From DATHGT01 sp035317605 (GTDB lineage: Bacteria; Methylomirabilota; Methylomirabilia; Rokubacteriales; CSP1-6), in contig DATHGT010000059.1 in the NCBI GenBank assembly GCA_035317605.1, positions 10,111 to 74,110 on the forward strand: DNA of 64,000 bases, written 5' to 3'. Position 1 is the first letter of the stretch. Every line of letters starts with the position of its first letter. This document shows, in pieces, positions 30,515 through 41,001 of the stretch. Both the position numbers and the translations under genes were made by a program. The notes under the pieces were generated by a model. That model ran no database searches and was not told the DNA's origin. It saw nothing but the letters and a program-made list of their open reading frames with translations.

Positions 30515-32098
30515 TCATCGCTTCAGAAACTTGACCGGCTGGTCCGCGTGGCCGGACGTGTTCCATACGAGACTCCGGTACCCGGCGGAGGTCTGGAGGA
30601 TGAACCACTCCGCAGTGCCCGGGCGATAGACGGCGATGTCGATCCGGCCATCGCCATCGTAGTCGGCTGGGACCGGGACATCCCCGCATCCAGGACAGCC
30701 GAAGTTCGTCTGCGTCAGGCCACCGTCCGAGGATCGGAGAATGAACCAGTCTCCCGTACTCGGGCGGTAGACGGCGATGTCAGCTCGATGGTCCCCGTCG
30801 AAATCGGCCGGCACGGGAATATCCCCACACGACACGCAGCCCCAGTAGGGCTGGGTCACGCCGCCATCTGAGGACCGAAGGATAAACCACTGGCCGGTAC
30901 TCTGGCGATAAACAGCGATGTCGGCCTTTCCATCGCCGTCGTAGTTGGCAGGCACTGGAATGTCTCCACAGGACCCACAGCCCCAGTTGACCTGGGTAAG
31001 CCCGCCATCCGATGACCGAAGGATGAACCACTGCCCCGTCGTTGGGCGGTAGACGGCGATGTCGGCGCGACCGTCACCGTCGTAGTCAGCCGGCACCGGG
31101 ATATCCCCGCATGATACGCAGCCCCACCAGACATCGATCGTTCCGCCATCCGAGGATCGTTGGATCAACCACTCCCCGTTCCGATACACCGCGACGTCGC
31201 TGAACCCGTCGCCGTCATAGTCGGCAGCCACGGGCTTGTCAAGGCACGTCCCGCAGCCCCAGTTGACCTGAGTCAGCGCCCCGTCAAAAGCGCGCCGGAC
31301 GAGCCATGCACCCGCGTTAGGCCGGTACACCACGATGTCGGCCTGCAGTAGAGGGTGTGGGTAGAGAAGATTCGCATTTAACCTATCGGAGTCACTTATG
31401 TCGCGCTCACATGTCTCCCCATCGAAGACGGGATTCCCCATCGTATTGCGGCTCGCGTTTTGGCTACAATGCGGCGCCGGAACTCTCTCATCCTGACACG
31501 TACGTCCTGGTGTCATGTGCGCGAACCCCAGCATGTGGCCAAACTCGTGTGCCAAGACGGCCCCCACATCCCACTGGCCCGGCGCGGGATTGAGGGAGAA
31601 CGTGAAATGGAGGTTGAACGTTATCGACTTCGTGCCACATTGAAGACAGACGAAGCCGTATCGAGTCAAAAAGAAGTTGTTTGAAAAATAGTCGACGAAT
31701 GCGACGCTCGACATCGGGTCAAGGAGACCTGCCTGCTGATACTTCTGAGTGGTAGCGCAATTCATGTTCAATTGCGTGTTCGTGAAGTCAAAGGCGCCAA
31801 GCTGGAATGGCGTCTGGTTGGCCGGACATTCAGCCCCGTCATGGACCCCCGTATAGTTGCCGAGCCAGCCCTTGGCGTTCGAATCATCCCAAGCATTATG
31901 CGCACCGACAACCGCGTTTATGAGGCCAGGGTTGATGTTGGGGTCAGGGCTTGTGAGGAGATCGTACATGCCCTGGCTGAGCGATATCCCGGCGCCCGAA
32001 AGCGGACTGAAGTCAATGAGCTGACATTGTGCCGATACCGTCCCGGCGTGCGCCAGGCATACGACGATCATCACGGCGAGACCTGTTACTTTCTTCAT
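30515..32098 (-). CDS. Secreted metzincin-type protease with an FG-GAP/VCBS repeat array
   Basis: A signal peptide (cleaved near VSAQ) precedes a zinc protease domain with HEFGHMLGFAH (H184, H188, H194; E185 catalytic), the metzincin HExxHxxGxxH pattern. M220 in RNTMGNP is a plausible Met-turn. From about residue 255 come six FG-GAP/VCBS-type units such as ADYDGDGRADIAVYRPTTGQ; most carry a calcium-style DxDGDG. Units are exactly 47 residues (141 bp) apart through most of the array, and five carry a GCxxC pair. The array may form a propeller for surface binding. The ATG overlaps the upstream gene's stop (ATGA). The region is visibly less GC-rich than its surroundings. Substrate unknown. Confidence 0.85.
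   Translation of the reverse strand: MKKVTGLAVMIVVCLAHAGTVSAQCQLIDFSPLSGAGISLSQGMYDLLTSPDPNINPGLINAVVGAHNAWDDSNAKGWLGNYTGVHDGAECPANQTPFQLGAFDFTNTQLNMNCATTQKYQQAGLLDPMSSVAFVDYFSNNFFLTRYGFVCLQCGTKSITFNLHFTFSLNPAPGQWDVGAVLAHEFGHMLGFAHMTPGRTCQDERVPAPHCSQNASRNTMGNPVFDGETCERDISDSDRLNANLLYPHPLLQADIVVYRPNAGAWLVRRAFDGALTQVNWGCGTCLDKPVAADYDGDGFSDVAVYRNGEWLIQRSSDGGTIDVWWGCVSCGDIPVPADYDGDGRADIAVYRPTTGQWFILRSSDGGLTQVNWGCGSCGDIPVPANYDGDGKADIAVYRQSTGQWFILRSSDGGVTQPYWGCVSCGDIPVPADFDGDHRADIAVYRPSTGDWFILRSSDGGLTQTNFGCPGCGDVPVPADYDGDGRIDIAVYRPGTAEWFILQTSAGYRSLVWNTSGHADQPVKFLKR
30598..31176 (-). repeat. 141-bp tandem repeat array inside the protease gene
   Basis: The sequence around GGATGAACCACT recurs at 30598, 30739, 30880, 31021 and 31162, each exactly 141 bases apart. 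The lack of indels in the spacing keeps the 47-residue FG-GAP units in phase. Confidence 0.92.
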
Positions 32099-32454
32099 GG
32101 CTCACTCTTAACGGGTTCGGTCGACACGCCGATGATGTAGTGGGCATGGCCGTCCTTGAACGCTTTGAGGTAGAGCCGCACGGGAACGCCAGCCTCGATC
32201 GGTGCGGTGAATGTGTTTCGCGTGTGCACGATCACGATCGGCGAAACGCCCTTCTCGATTCGTACGATGTCGCCCACGATCATGCGGTCGACAGTCGCGG
32301 GAAGATTCAGAGATTGCCGCTCGCGCGGCTTGATGATCACGATCACGTCCGCCACCTGCTCGAGCGGGATCGCGGGGTGATGCCCCGCGGCGTGGCCTGC
32401 AATCAACACCACCGCGATCACGGTGATCGCAGCCAGATACGTCAGACCGGCCAT
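32095..32454 (-). CDS. Small membrane-anchored protein coupled to the protease
   Basis: The 119-residue protein starts MAGLTYLAAITVIAVVLIAG, a membrane anchor or uncleaved signal. A single extracytoplasmic domain follows: VIVIIKPRERQSLNLPATVD, RMIVGDIVRIEKG and APIEAGVPVRLYLKAF. The S-x-L-P..V.R..VGD pattern faintly recalls the N-terminal domain of CpaC-type secretin partners, but the match is weak. Its TGA overlaps the protease ATG, so the two are co-translated and it may assist or tether the protease. The open frame extends to 32751, but the extra 99 residues look non-coding. An in-frame GTG at 32460 is an alternative start. Confidence 0.55.
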   Translation of the reverse strand: MAGLTYLAAITVIAVVLIAGHAAGHHPAIPLEQVADVIVIIKPRERQSLNLPATVDRMIVGDIVRIEKGVSPIVIVHTRNTFTAPIEAGVPVRLYLKAFKDGHAHYIIGVSTEPVKSEP

Positions 32455-32784
32455 GCTCACTCGGGCCGCCGGTCGCGCTCGTTTCAGCACTTGGTTACGT
32501 CTGATTCCGGGCCCCGCACTGCTGATTGTGAGCATTGGCCAAACCCTCCCCAAAGTTCGTCGCACCTGGCCGCATGATTGGCGATGGCCCCCCGCGTGCC
32601 CGGGGGATCCAGGTACACCTCGGGGTGCCCGCCGTGTTGGCTTCTGTTTCCGCTCCCCCTTGTCCCCGAACAATCCTTGCCTTCTCGGCCGCGGCGAAAC
32701 TCGGCGGATCCCTCTAGCTGCCTGGGCCAACTCTGCAGGCATCTGCGCCACTTTAGGTCGCGCCTTCGTGCGTTCCTGTCGCCC

Positions 32785-32813
32785 CTCTTACGAGCAAACG
32801 AACTCTTTGTCAA
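32785..32813 (-). promoter_or_regulatory. Putative promoter for the small protein-protease operon
   Basis: On the minus strand, a perfect TTGACA (32813-32808) is followed after 17 bases by TAAGAG (32790-32785), three of six to the -10 consensus. It lies in an AT-richer pocket. The rest of 32455-32894 appears to be untranslated leader, about 320 bases, with no convincing gene on either strand. Confidence 0.4.
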
Positions 32814-32894
32814 GCATAAAAGGTGTACAGGCATTTGATGAATGAGCCTACGACTGGCGTGGCTATCGGTTGCAGCGAATCTGAGGTCCGAGTG

Positions 32895-35261
32895 CTACGT
32901 ACGGGCGCGGAGGAACAGGGAGGCGCCGATGCCCAGGAAGATGATGTTGGCCGTCCAGGCGGCGAGCATCGGGGGCAGGAGGTCGGCGCGCGAGAAGGCC
33001 AGCGCGATGTAGTGGATCACCGTGTAGGCGACCATGATCGCGATGGCCAGGCCGACGCCGAAGAGGCGGCCCCCGCGCGGTGACTGGAGCGCGAAGGGGA
33101 TGGCCACCAGAACCATGATGAGGTTCTTGAGGGGCGACGACAGCTTCGAGTAGAGATCGACGAGGTACTTCTTGACCTGGAAGCCGGCGGCCTGCAGACG
33201 GCCGACGTAGTCGCGCAGCTCCAGATAGCTCATCGCGCTGACCGGCTTCTGGATCTGGGTGAAGTCGGCGAACTTCTCCTCCATCTCGATGGCCGCGTGC
33301 TGGAACGGCACCGTGCTCACGCCCCCGGTCGACGAGATCTCACGGAGAGCGCCGTCGCTCACGTCCCAGCCCCGAGACGTCCAGTGGGCCTTGCGGGCAT
33401 CGAGCCGGTTGCGGAGCCGGAACTTGTCGTCGACCTCGAGCACGGTCACCCCGTACAGCTCCCCCGTCATCGGGCTCATCAGCTCGACCCGATAGAAGCG
33501 GGTGTCGCCGCTGCGCAGCCAGAGCCGCGAGCGCGATTGCAGGTGGCGCGGCTGCTGGCCGCGGATCTTCACCTGGTCGACCTCGTCGCCCCGCTCGTTG
33601 AGGACGGGCAGGGCCAGCTCCTGGAACATGCCGGAGCCGATCGCCACCACCACGGCCAGCAACAGGATCGGCGCGCTCGCCCGGTACAGGCTCATGCCCG
33701 CGGCCTTGAGCGCGGTGAGCTCGTGATAGCGCGTGAGGGTGAGGAACAGGAAGATCGTCGCCACCAGCATGACGATGGGCAGCGCGTCGTGCAGCGCCGC
33801 GGGCAGGCGGTAGACGAAGTGCTCGAGGATGTAGAGGAGCGGCGGCTTGACCCGCAGGTAGCGGTCGAGGGTCTGCACGAGGTCGATGACGATGAACAGC
33901 GCCGCCGCCACCGCCAGCGTGATGGCCATGAAGAGCAGGAACTGGCGGACCAGGTAGCGGTCGATCAGCAGGGTCGTCTCGCGGGCGGCCGCCGCGAACC
34001 GCCGTTCGCGGGCCAGGACCGGGCGGGGCACGCTCTGCCAGAGCACGTCGAGCAGGTGCCACATCACGCCCATGCGCGGGGCCCGCCACTCGAAGTGGGT
34101 GATGAACAGCAGCGAGCCGCCGATGATCGCGAACACCACGTTGGGCGCCCACACCCCGATCAGGGCGGGGATGGCGCCGCGGTTGGCCATGCCCTCGAGC
34201 GTGGTGAGCATGAGGTAGTAGGACACGAGGATCCCGAGGCTGCCGACCAGCGCGATGCTGCGGCCGCCGCGCTGCGAGCTGGCGGCCAGCGGGAACCCCA
34301 CGAGGGCGAAGATCACCGCGGCCAGGGGCAGGGCGATGCGCTTGTGCCACTCGACCAGGAACGGCGCGCGGGTGTGCGGCTCGCGGCGCAGCTCGTAGAT
34401 CTTCTGGGTGAGCGAGCGGAATCCCAGGTCCTTCTCCGGCTTCTCGAAGCGCGAGGTGGTCTTGAGCGGCGACTCGATGGTGAGGCTCATGTCGTAGACC
34501 TGAAACGCCGTGTACCGATAGCGCTTGCTGCCGGCCGCGCCGCCGAGGGAGGGCGTGTCGCGGGTCAGGTCCTCGGGGACGTTGGCGGGATTGACGTCGG
34601 CTTCGTTGACGCCGCCGTTGAGGAACCGCAGGGTGATCCGCTGGGTCTTCTCGTCGCTGAACAGGCGCCCCTCGCCGGCCGTGATGATGCGCGATAGCTT
34701 GGGATCGCGCTCGTCGGATACCAGGAGCCCCTTGAGGGCCACCCGCGACGCGCTCACCTCCTCGACGTAGATGACGACGTCCCCGAACGTGGTGTTGAAC
34801 ACCCGCTCCTTGAGGCCGCTGGACGCGCGGGCCTGGAGGATGCGGAAGAGCTGCAGCTGGAACGCCTGGTTCATCCGGGGCGCGAAGATCATGGTGAGGG
34901 CGCCGCTCACCAGCGTGACCGCGAGCGCGGCCAGCAGCACGGGACGGAACAGGCGCCACAGGCTGAGCCCGGCGGCCTTGCAGGCGACGAACTCCAGGTC
35001 CGCGGACAGGCGGCCGCCGGCCAGCAGCACGGCCACCAGCAGGGCCATGGGCAGGGTGTTGCTGAGGAACGACGGCAGCATGTAGACGAGGAGCTGGAGC
35101 ACCAGGTGGAAGGGGACGCCCTTGGTGACCACGAGATCGGTCAGCTGGTAGATGCGATCGAGGAACAGGAAGAACGTGAAGAGCGAAACGCCGAAGAAGA
35201 AAGGCGAGGTCAGCTCCCGGAGAAAATACCGGTCGAGCGTGGGAAGGCCGGGCCACCTCAC
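32895..35261 (-). CDS. LptF-LptG fusion, LPS export permease
   Basis: LptF and LptG are normally separate ~360-residue permeases that pair with LptB to extract LPS. Here one uninterrupted 788-residue frame holds both. The first YjgP/YjgQ unit starts TLDRYFLRELTSPFFFGVSL and runs to about residue 390. A linker with ARERRFAAAARETT follows, and a second unit starts LIDRYLVRQFLLFMAITLAV near residue 430. Each has the six-helix plus periplasmic jellyroll layout (FGDVVIYVEEVSASR in the first, RFYRVELMSPMTGELYG in the second). GTG 35261 is chosen because it precedes the typical LptF opening. Its 3' end is duplicated at 29534-29719. Confidence 0.9.
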   Translation of the reverse strand: MRWPGLPTLDRYFLRELTSPFFFGVSLFTFFLFLDRIYQLTDLVVTKGVPFHLVLQLLVYMLPSFLSNTLPMALLVAVLLAGGRLSADLEFVACKAAGLSLWRLFRPVLLAALAVTLVSGALTMIFAPRMNQAFQLQLFRILQARASSGLKERVFNTTFGDVVIYVEEVSASRVALKGLLVSDERDPKLSRIITAGEGRLFSDEKTQRITLRFLNGGVNEADVNPANVPEDLTRDTPSLGGAAGSKRYRYTAFQVYDMSLTIESPLKTTSRFEKPEKDLGFRSLTQKIYELRREPHTRAPFLVEWHKRIALPLAAVIFALVGFPLAASSQRGGRSIALVGSLGILVSYYLMLTTLEGMANRGAIPALIGVWAPNVVFAIIGGSLLFITHFEWRAPRMGVMWHLLDVLWQSVPRPVLARERRFAAAARETTLLIDRYLVRQFLLFMAITLAVAAALFIVIDLVQTLDRYLRVKPPLLYILEHFVYRLPAALHDALPIVMLVATIFLFLTLTRYHELTALKAAGMSLYRASAPILLLAVVVAIGSGMFQELALPVLNERGDEVDQVKIRGQQPRHLQSRSRLWLRSGDTRFYRVELMSPMTGELYGVTVLEVDDKFRLRNRLDARKAHWTSRGWDVSDGALREISSTGGVSTVPFQHAAIEMEEKFADFTQIQKPVSAMSYLELRDYVGRLQAAGFQVKKYLVDLYSKLSSPLKNLIMVLVAIPFALQSPRGGRLFGVGLAIAIMVAYTVIHYIALAFSRADLLPPMLAAWTANIIFLGIGASLFLRART

Positions 35262-35283
35262 CGGACTGTTGTACCATGGCCGC

Positions 35284-36327
35284 GTGAGTCGGACGTCATG
35301 GCTGCTGCTCGTGATGCTCCTGGCCCACGCGTCAGCGTCGACCGGGATCGCCGCCGCCAACCCCTCGATCGACCGTCTGGAGCGCTTCCGCGACCTCGCG
35401 GGCCATCGCCTGGCGACCATCCAGCTCGGTGGCGGCTCGCGATCGGCCGAGGACGAGCGCGAGATCTACGCGCTGCTCGACGAGGAGATCGTGCAGAACG
35501 TGGCGAGCGGCGGGCTCTTCGCCTCCGAGGGTTTTCTCCAGGATCGCCTCGACGGATTCGCCGAGGTCTGGGGCGGGGCCACGTTCCGCGCGCTTGCCGT
35601 GGGTCCGCTGGCGGTGGTGGCCTGCTACCTCGGCGACGGCGCCAACACCGTGCGCGTCTACGGCCGCCTCGCGGGTGAGGCGGCGTTGCTCGGCACCGTG
35701 CGCCGCGAGGGACGGCCCGCGCTTCACCGGCTGCCCGGTCCCCCGCGCGCTCCCGTGGAGTTCCTGGTGGCCTGGGACGGGGCCTCATCGGGACGGGGCA
35801 CCCGCGAGCTGCGGCTCGACGTGGTCCGCCTCCGTGGCGACGACGTGAGCGTGGCCTGGAGCACCGTGGAGGCGTTTCCGGAAGGCCTGGTGGCGCGGGA
35901 CTACCGCGTGCGCGGCACCGAGGTGACGATCCGCTACGAGCTGCACTATCCCGGCTGGACGCCGGGCTGCGACGGGCAGACCGAGGGAGAGGACGTGTAC
36001 CGCTTCGTGGCCGAGCGCGGGGCGCTCGTGCGCGCGAGCCGCCGTCAGATCAACGACTGGCACGCGGGGCTCCATCAGTTCGTGGGCCGGATCCTTTCGG
36101 CGCTGGCCAGCGGAGACCGCGGCGCGCTGGCCCAGCTCGTGCCCGACGCCAAGCTGCGCGGGACGCTGCCGGCCCGGCTCGATCGCGACACCGCGTGCGA
36201 CGCGCGCGAGGCCGGCGACCGCGTGTCGGTGGCCGCCGTCGCCGAGGCGGGACGACCGTGGACGCTCACGTTCCTGCGCGCGGGCGCCCGCTGGCGACTG
36301 ACTGCGGCGAGCCCGATGCTACAATGA
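35284..36327 (+). CDS. Exported protein of unknown function
   Basis: A signal peptide (WLLLVMLLAHASASTGIAAA) leads a 347-residue protein with IDRLERFRDLAGHRLATI, EIYALLDEEIVQNVASGG and YPGWTPGCDGQTEGEDVYRF. No domain is recognised. The C-terminal part (RILSALASGDRGALAQLVPD... WRLTAASPM) has the feel of a small NTF2-like or SnoaL-like domain, but this is a guess. GTG 35284 gives the best signal peptide; it lies only 22 bases from the divergent lptFG start. It ends next to a TACAAT box that probably serves valS. Confidence 0.65.
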   Translation: MSRTSWLLLVMLLAHASASTGIAAANPSIDRLERFRDLAGHRLATIQLGGGSRSAEDEREIYALLDEEIVQNVASGGLFASEGFLQDRLDGFAEVWGGATFRALAVGPLAVVACYLGDGANTVRVYGRLAGEAALLGTVRREGRPALHRLPGPPRAPVEFLVAWDGASSGRGTRELRLDVVRLRGDDVSVAWSTVEAFPEGLVARDYRVRGTEVTIRYELHYPGWTPGCDGQTEGEDVYRFVAERGALVRASRRQINDWHAGLHQFVGRILSALASGDRGALAQLVPDAKLRGTLPARLDRDTACDAREAGDRVSVAAVAEAGRPWTLTFLRAGARWRLTAASPMLQ

Positions 36328-36337
36328 TTTGTCGCTG

Positions 36338-38983
<2,646 letters not shown>

Positions 38984-38984
38984 T

Positions 38985-39734
38985 ACGCGCCAGATCCTTC
39001 AACTCGGAGTCGTCACGTCGACTCAGGCGATCGCGTTCGAGCTGGCGGAGCAGGGCGCGGCGGACGGTACGGTCGTCGTCGCGGAAACGCAGACTGAGGG
39101 GCGCGGGCGCCGGGGCCGGGTCTGGCACGACGCTCCGGGCGACAGCCTGCTCGTGTCGATCGTCGTTCGTCCTCGGTTGGACGTGTCGGACCTGCCGAAG
39201 CTCTCGCTTGCCGCGGCGGTCGCGGTCGCGGAGGCGATCGAGGCGGCGACAGGGTTGGACGTGAGGCTCAAGTGGCCGAACGACGTGCTCGTGCATCGCC
39301 GAAAGCTCGCCGGGATCCTGCTCGAGTCGAGAATCAGCGTCGCCCCGATCGTGGTCGTCGGCCTCGGGATCAATCTGCGACAACGCGTGTTCCCCGCTGC
39401 GCTGGCCGGAGCCGCGACGTCGGTCGATCTCGAGGGCGGTCGAGTGGTCGGGCGTGAGGAATTACTCGAGGTCGTGCTCGAGGCGTTCGGTCGCTGGCGG
39501 AGACGGCTCGAGAGCGAGGGCTTCGCCGCGTTGCGCACGCGCTGGCTCGCGCTCGCCGACACGATCGGGCGCACGGTGACGGTCGGGGAGCACGAGGGCC
39601 TCGCGGTCGATCTGGCCGAAGACGGTGCCCTCGTGCTGCGTCAGGCGGCGGGTCTTCAGCGCGTGTTCGCGGGTGAGGTGACGACGTCGCACCCTCGGTT
39701 GACAGCCCCGGGGACGGCGCTTATACTGCACTAA
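38985..39734 (+). CDS. birA: Biotin-[acetyl-CoA-carboxylase] ligase, start unclear
   Basis: The ligase attaches biotin to the carrier protein of acetyl-CoA carboxylase. The catalytic core is intact: GVVTSTQAIAFELAEQG, the biotin-binding loop GRGRRGRVWH, LKWPNDVLVHRRKLAGILLE and VVGLGINL. There is no N-terminal DNA-binding HTH, so it is a monofunctional enzyme. The coding frame has no ATG, GTG or TTG between 38760, deep inside valS, and the first conserved block at about 39020. The coordinate given simply follows the valS stop. A start lost to mutation, a rare start codon, or a sequence error could explain this. accA lies 7 kb away on the same strand. Confidence 0.85.
   Translation, partial: TRQILQLGVVTSTQAIAFELAEQGAADGTVVVAETQTEGRGRRGRVWHDAPGDSLLVSIVVRPRLDVSDLPKLSLAAAVAVAEAIEAATGLDVRLKWPNDVLVHRRKLAGILLESRISVAPIVVVGLGINLRQRVFPAALAGAATSVDLEGGRVVGREELLEVVLEAFGRWRRRLESEGFAALRTRWLALADTIGRTVTVGEHEGLAVDLAEDGALVLRQAAGLQRVFAGEVTTSHPRLTAPGTALILH
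39699..39727 (+). promoter_or_regulatory. Strong sigma-70 promoter for guaB3-guaA
   Basis: TTGACA at 39699-39704 (perfect), a 17-base spacer, and TATACT at 39722-39727 (five of six). It lies inside the last codons of birA and gives a leader of about 100 bases before the guaB3 ATG. Confidence 0.75.
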
Positions 39735-39835
39735 ATCTAGTGGATGAGGCGGGTGGCGATCCCTACATACAGCGCTCGCGGCGCGGGCAGGGGATCGCGA
39801 GGCAGCGACGGTTCTCAAGGCGAAAGGGGCCGGCG

Positions 39836-40996
39836 ATGGGGATGTGGGTCGGGCGCGGGCGTAAGGCGAGGGTCGCGTACGGGTTCGACGATATCGCGCT
39901 GGTGCCGGGGGCACTGACCGTCAACCCCAACGAAGTCGACATCGGCTGGGAGTTGGGCGGCCGGCGCTTCGACCTGCCGATCATCGCCGCCGCCATGGAC
40001 GGGGTGGTCAGTCCGCGGCTGGCCATCGAGATGGGCCGGCACGGCGGCCTGGCCGTCCTCAACCTGGAAGGCGTCTTCGCCCGCTACGACAACCCCGACG
40101 AGGTGCTGGCGCGCATCGTCTCGGCGAGCCAGGAAGAAGCCACCAAGATCATCCAGTCGATCTACACCGAGCCGATCAAGGAAGAGCTGATCCACCGCCG
40201 CATCAACGAGATCAAGAAGGGCGGAGGTCCGGCCGTCGTCTCCTCGATCCCCTCGCGCGCGGAACGATTCGCCCAGATCGCCCAGGAGGCCGGCGCCGAC
40301 ATCTTCGTGGTCCAGTCCACGGTGACCACGGCCCGCCACCTCGCCACCGAGTACACGCCCGTCGATCTCGCCAAGCTCAAGAAGCAGCTCGCGATCCCGC
40401 TCATCATCGGCAACGTCGTGACCTACGAGGCGTGTCTCGAGCTGATGGAGTGCGGCGTCGACGCGCTCCTGATCGGGGTTGGACCCGGCGCCGCGTGCAC
40501 GAGCCGTGAAGTCCTCGGGCTCGGCGTGCCGCAGGTGACCGCCACCGCCGACTCGGCGGCGGCCCGCGACTTCTACTACAAACAAACCGGCCGCTACGTG
40601 CCGATCATCACCGACGGCGGCATGACCACCGGCGGCGACGTGTGTAAGGCCCTGGCGTCGGGCGCCGATGCGGTCATGATCGGCTCGGCGTTCGCGCGGG
40701 CGGTCGAGGCGCCGGGACGCGGATATCACTGGGGCATGGCCACGCCGCACGTGAACCTGCCGCGCGGCACCCGCATCCGCGTCGGCATCGCGGGTCCGCT
40801 CGAGCAGATCCTCTTCGGACCCGCGTTCACCGAGGACGGCACCCTGAACCTGGTGGGCGCGATCCGGACGTGCATGGGATCGGTGGGAGCGCGTAGCATC
40901 CGCGAGCTCCAGCAGACCGAGCTGATCATCGCCCCCACGATCAAGACCGAAGGCAAGGTCTTCCAGCAGGCCCAGAAACTCGGGCGCCCGCGCTAA
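39836..40996 (+). CDS. GuaB3-type IMP dehydrogenase-related protein
   Basis: The barrel has the IMPDH phosphate and catalytic loops, here [17 protein letters not shown] (catalytic cysteine), and [31 protein letters not shown]. It lacks the CBS pair inserted in ordinary GuaB and is 386 residues, the size of GuaB3 proteins. Members from cyanobacteria and actinobacteria are related to guanine nucleotide synthesis, converting IMP to XMP in at least some cases. The next gene, six bases on, is guaA, which would use the XMP. ATG 39836 has AAGGGG before it. Confidence 0.88.
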   Translation: MGMWVGRGRKARVAYGFDDIALVPGALTVNPNEVDIGWELGGRRFDLPIIAAAMDGVVSPRLAIEMGRHGGLAVLNLEGVFARYDNPDEVLARIVSASQEEATKIIQSIYTEPIKEELIHRRINEIKKGGGPAVVSSIPSRAERFAQIAQEAGADIFVVQSTVTTARHLATEYTPVDLAKLKKQLAIPLIIGNVVTYEACLELMECGVDALLIGVGPGAACTSREVLGLGVPQVTATADSAAARDFYYKQTGRYVPIITDGGMTTGGDVCKALASGADAVMIGSAFARAVEAPGRGYHWGMATPHVNLPRGTRIRVGIAGPLEQILFGPAFTEDGTLNLVGAIRTCMGSVGARSIRELQQTELIIAPTIKTEGKVFQQAQKLGRPR

Positions 40997-41001
40997 GCCA
41001 C

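Noticed and set aside
30598..31176. CRISPR-like array from regular 141-bp spacing
   Set aside because: The repeats are coding, in phase with 47-residue FG-GAP units of the protease, and not separated by unique spacers.
32454..32751. N-terminal extension of the small membrane protein up to 32751
   Set aside because: The extra 99 residues are basic, Pro/Gly-rich and precede a clean membrane anchor at ATG 32454; more likely leader sequence.
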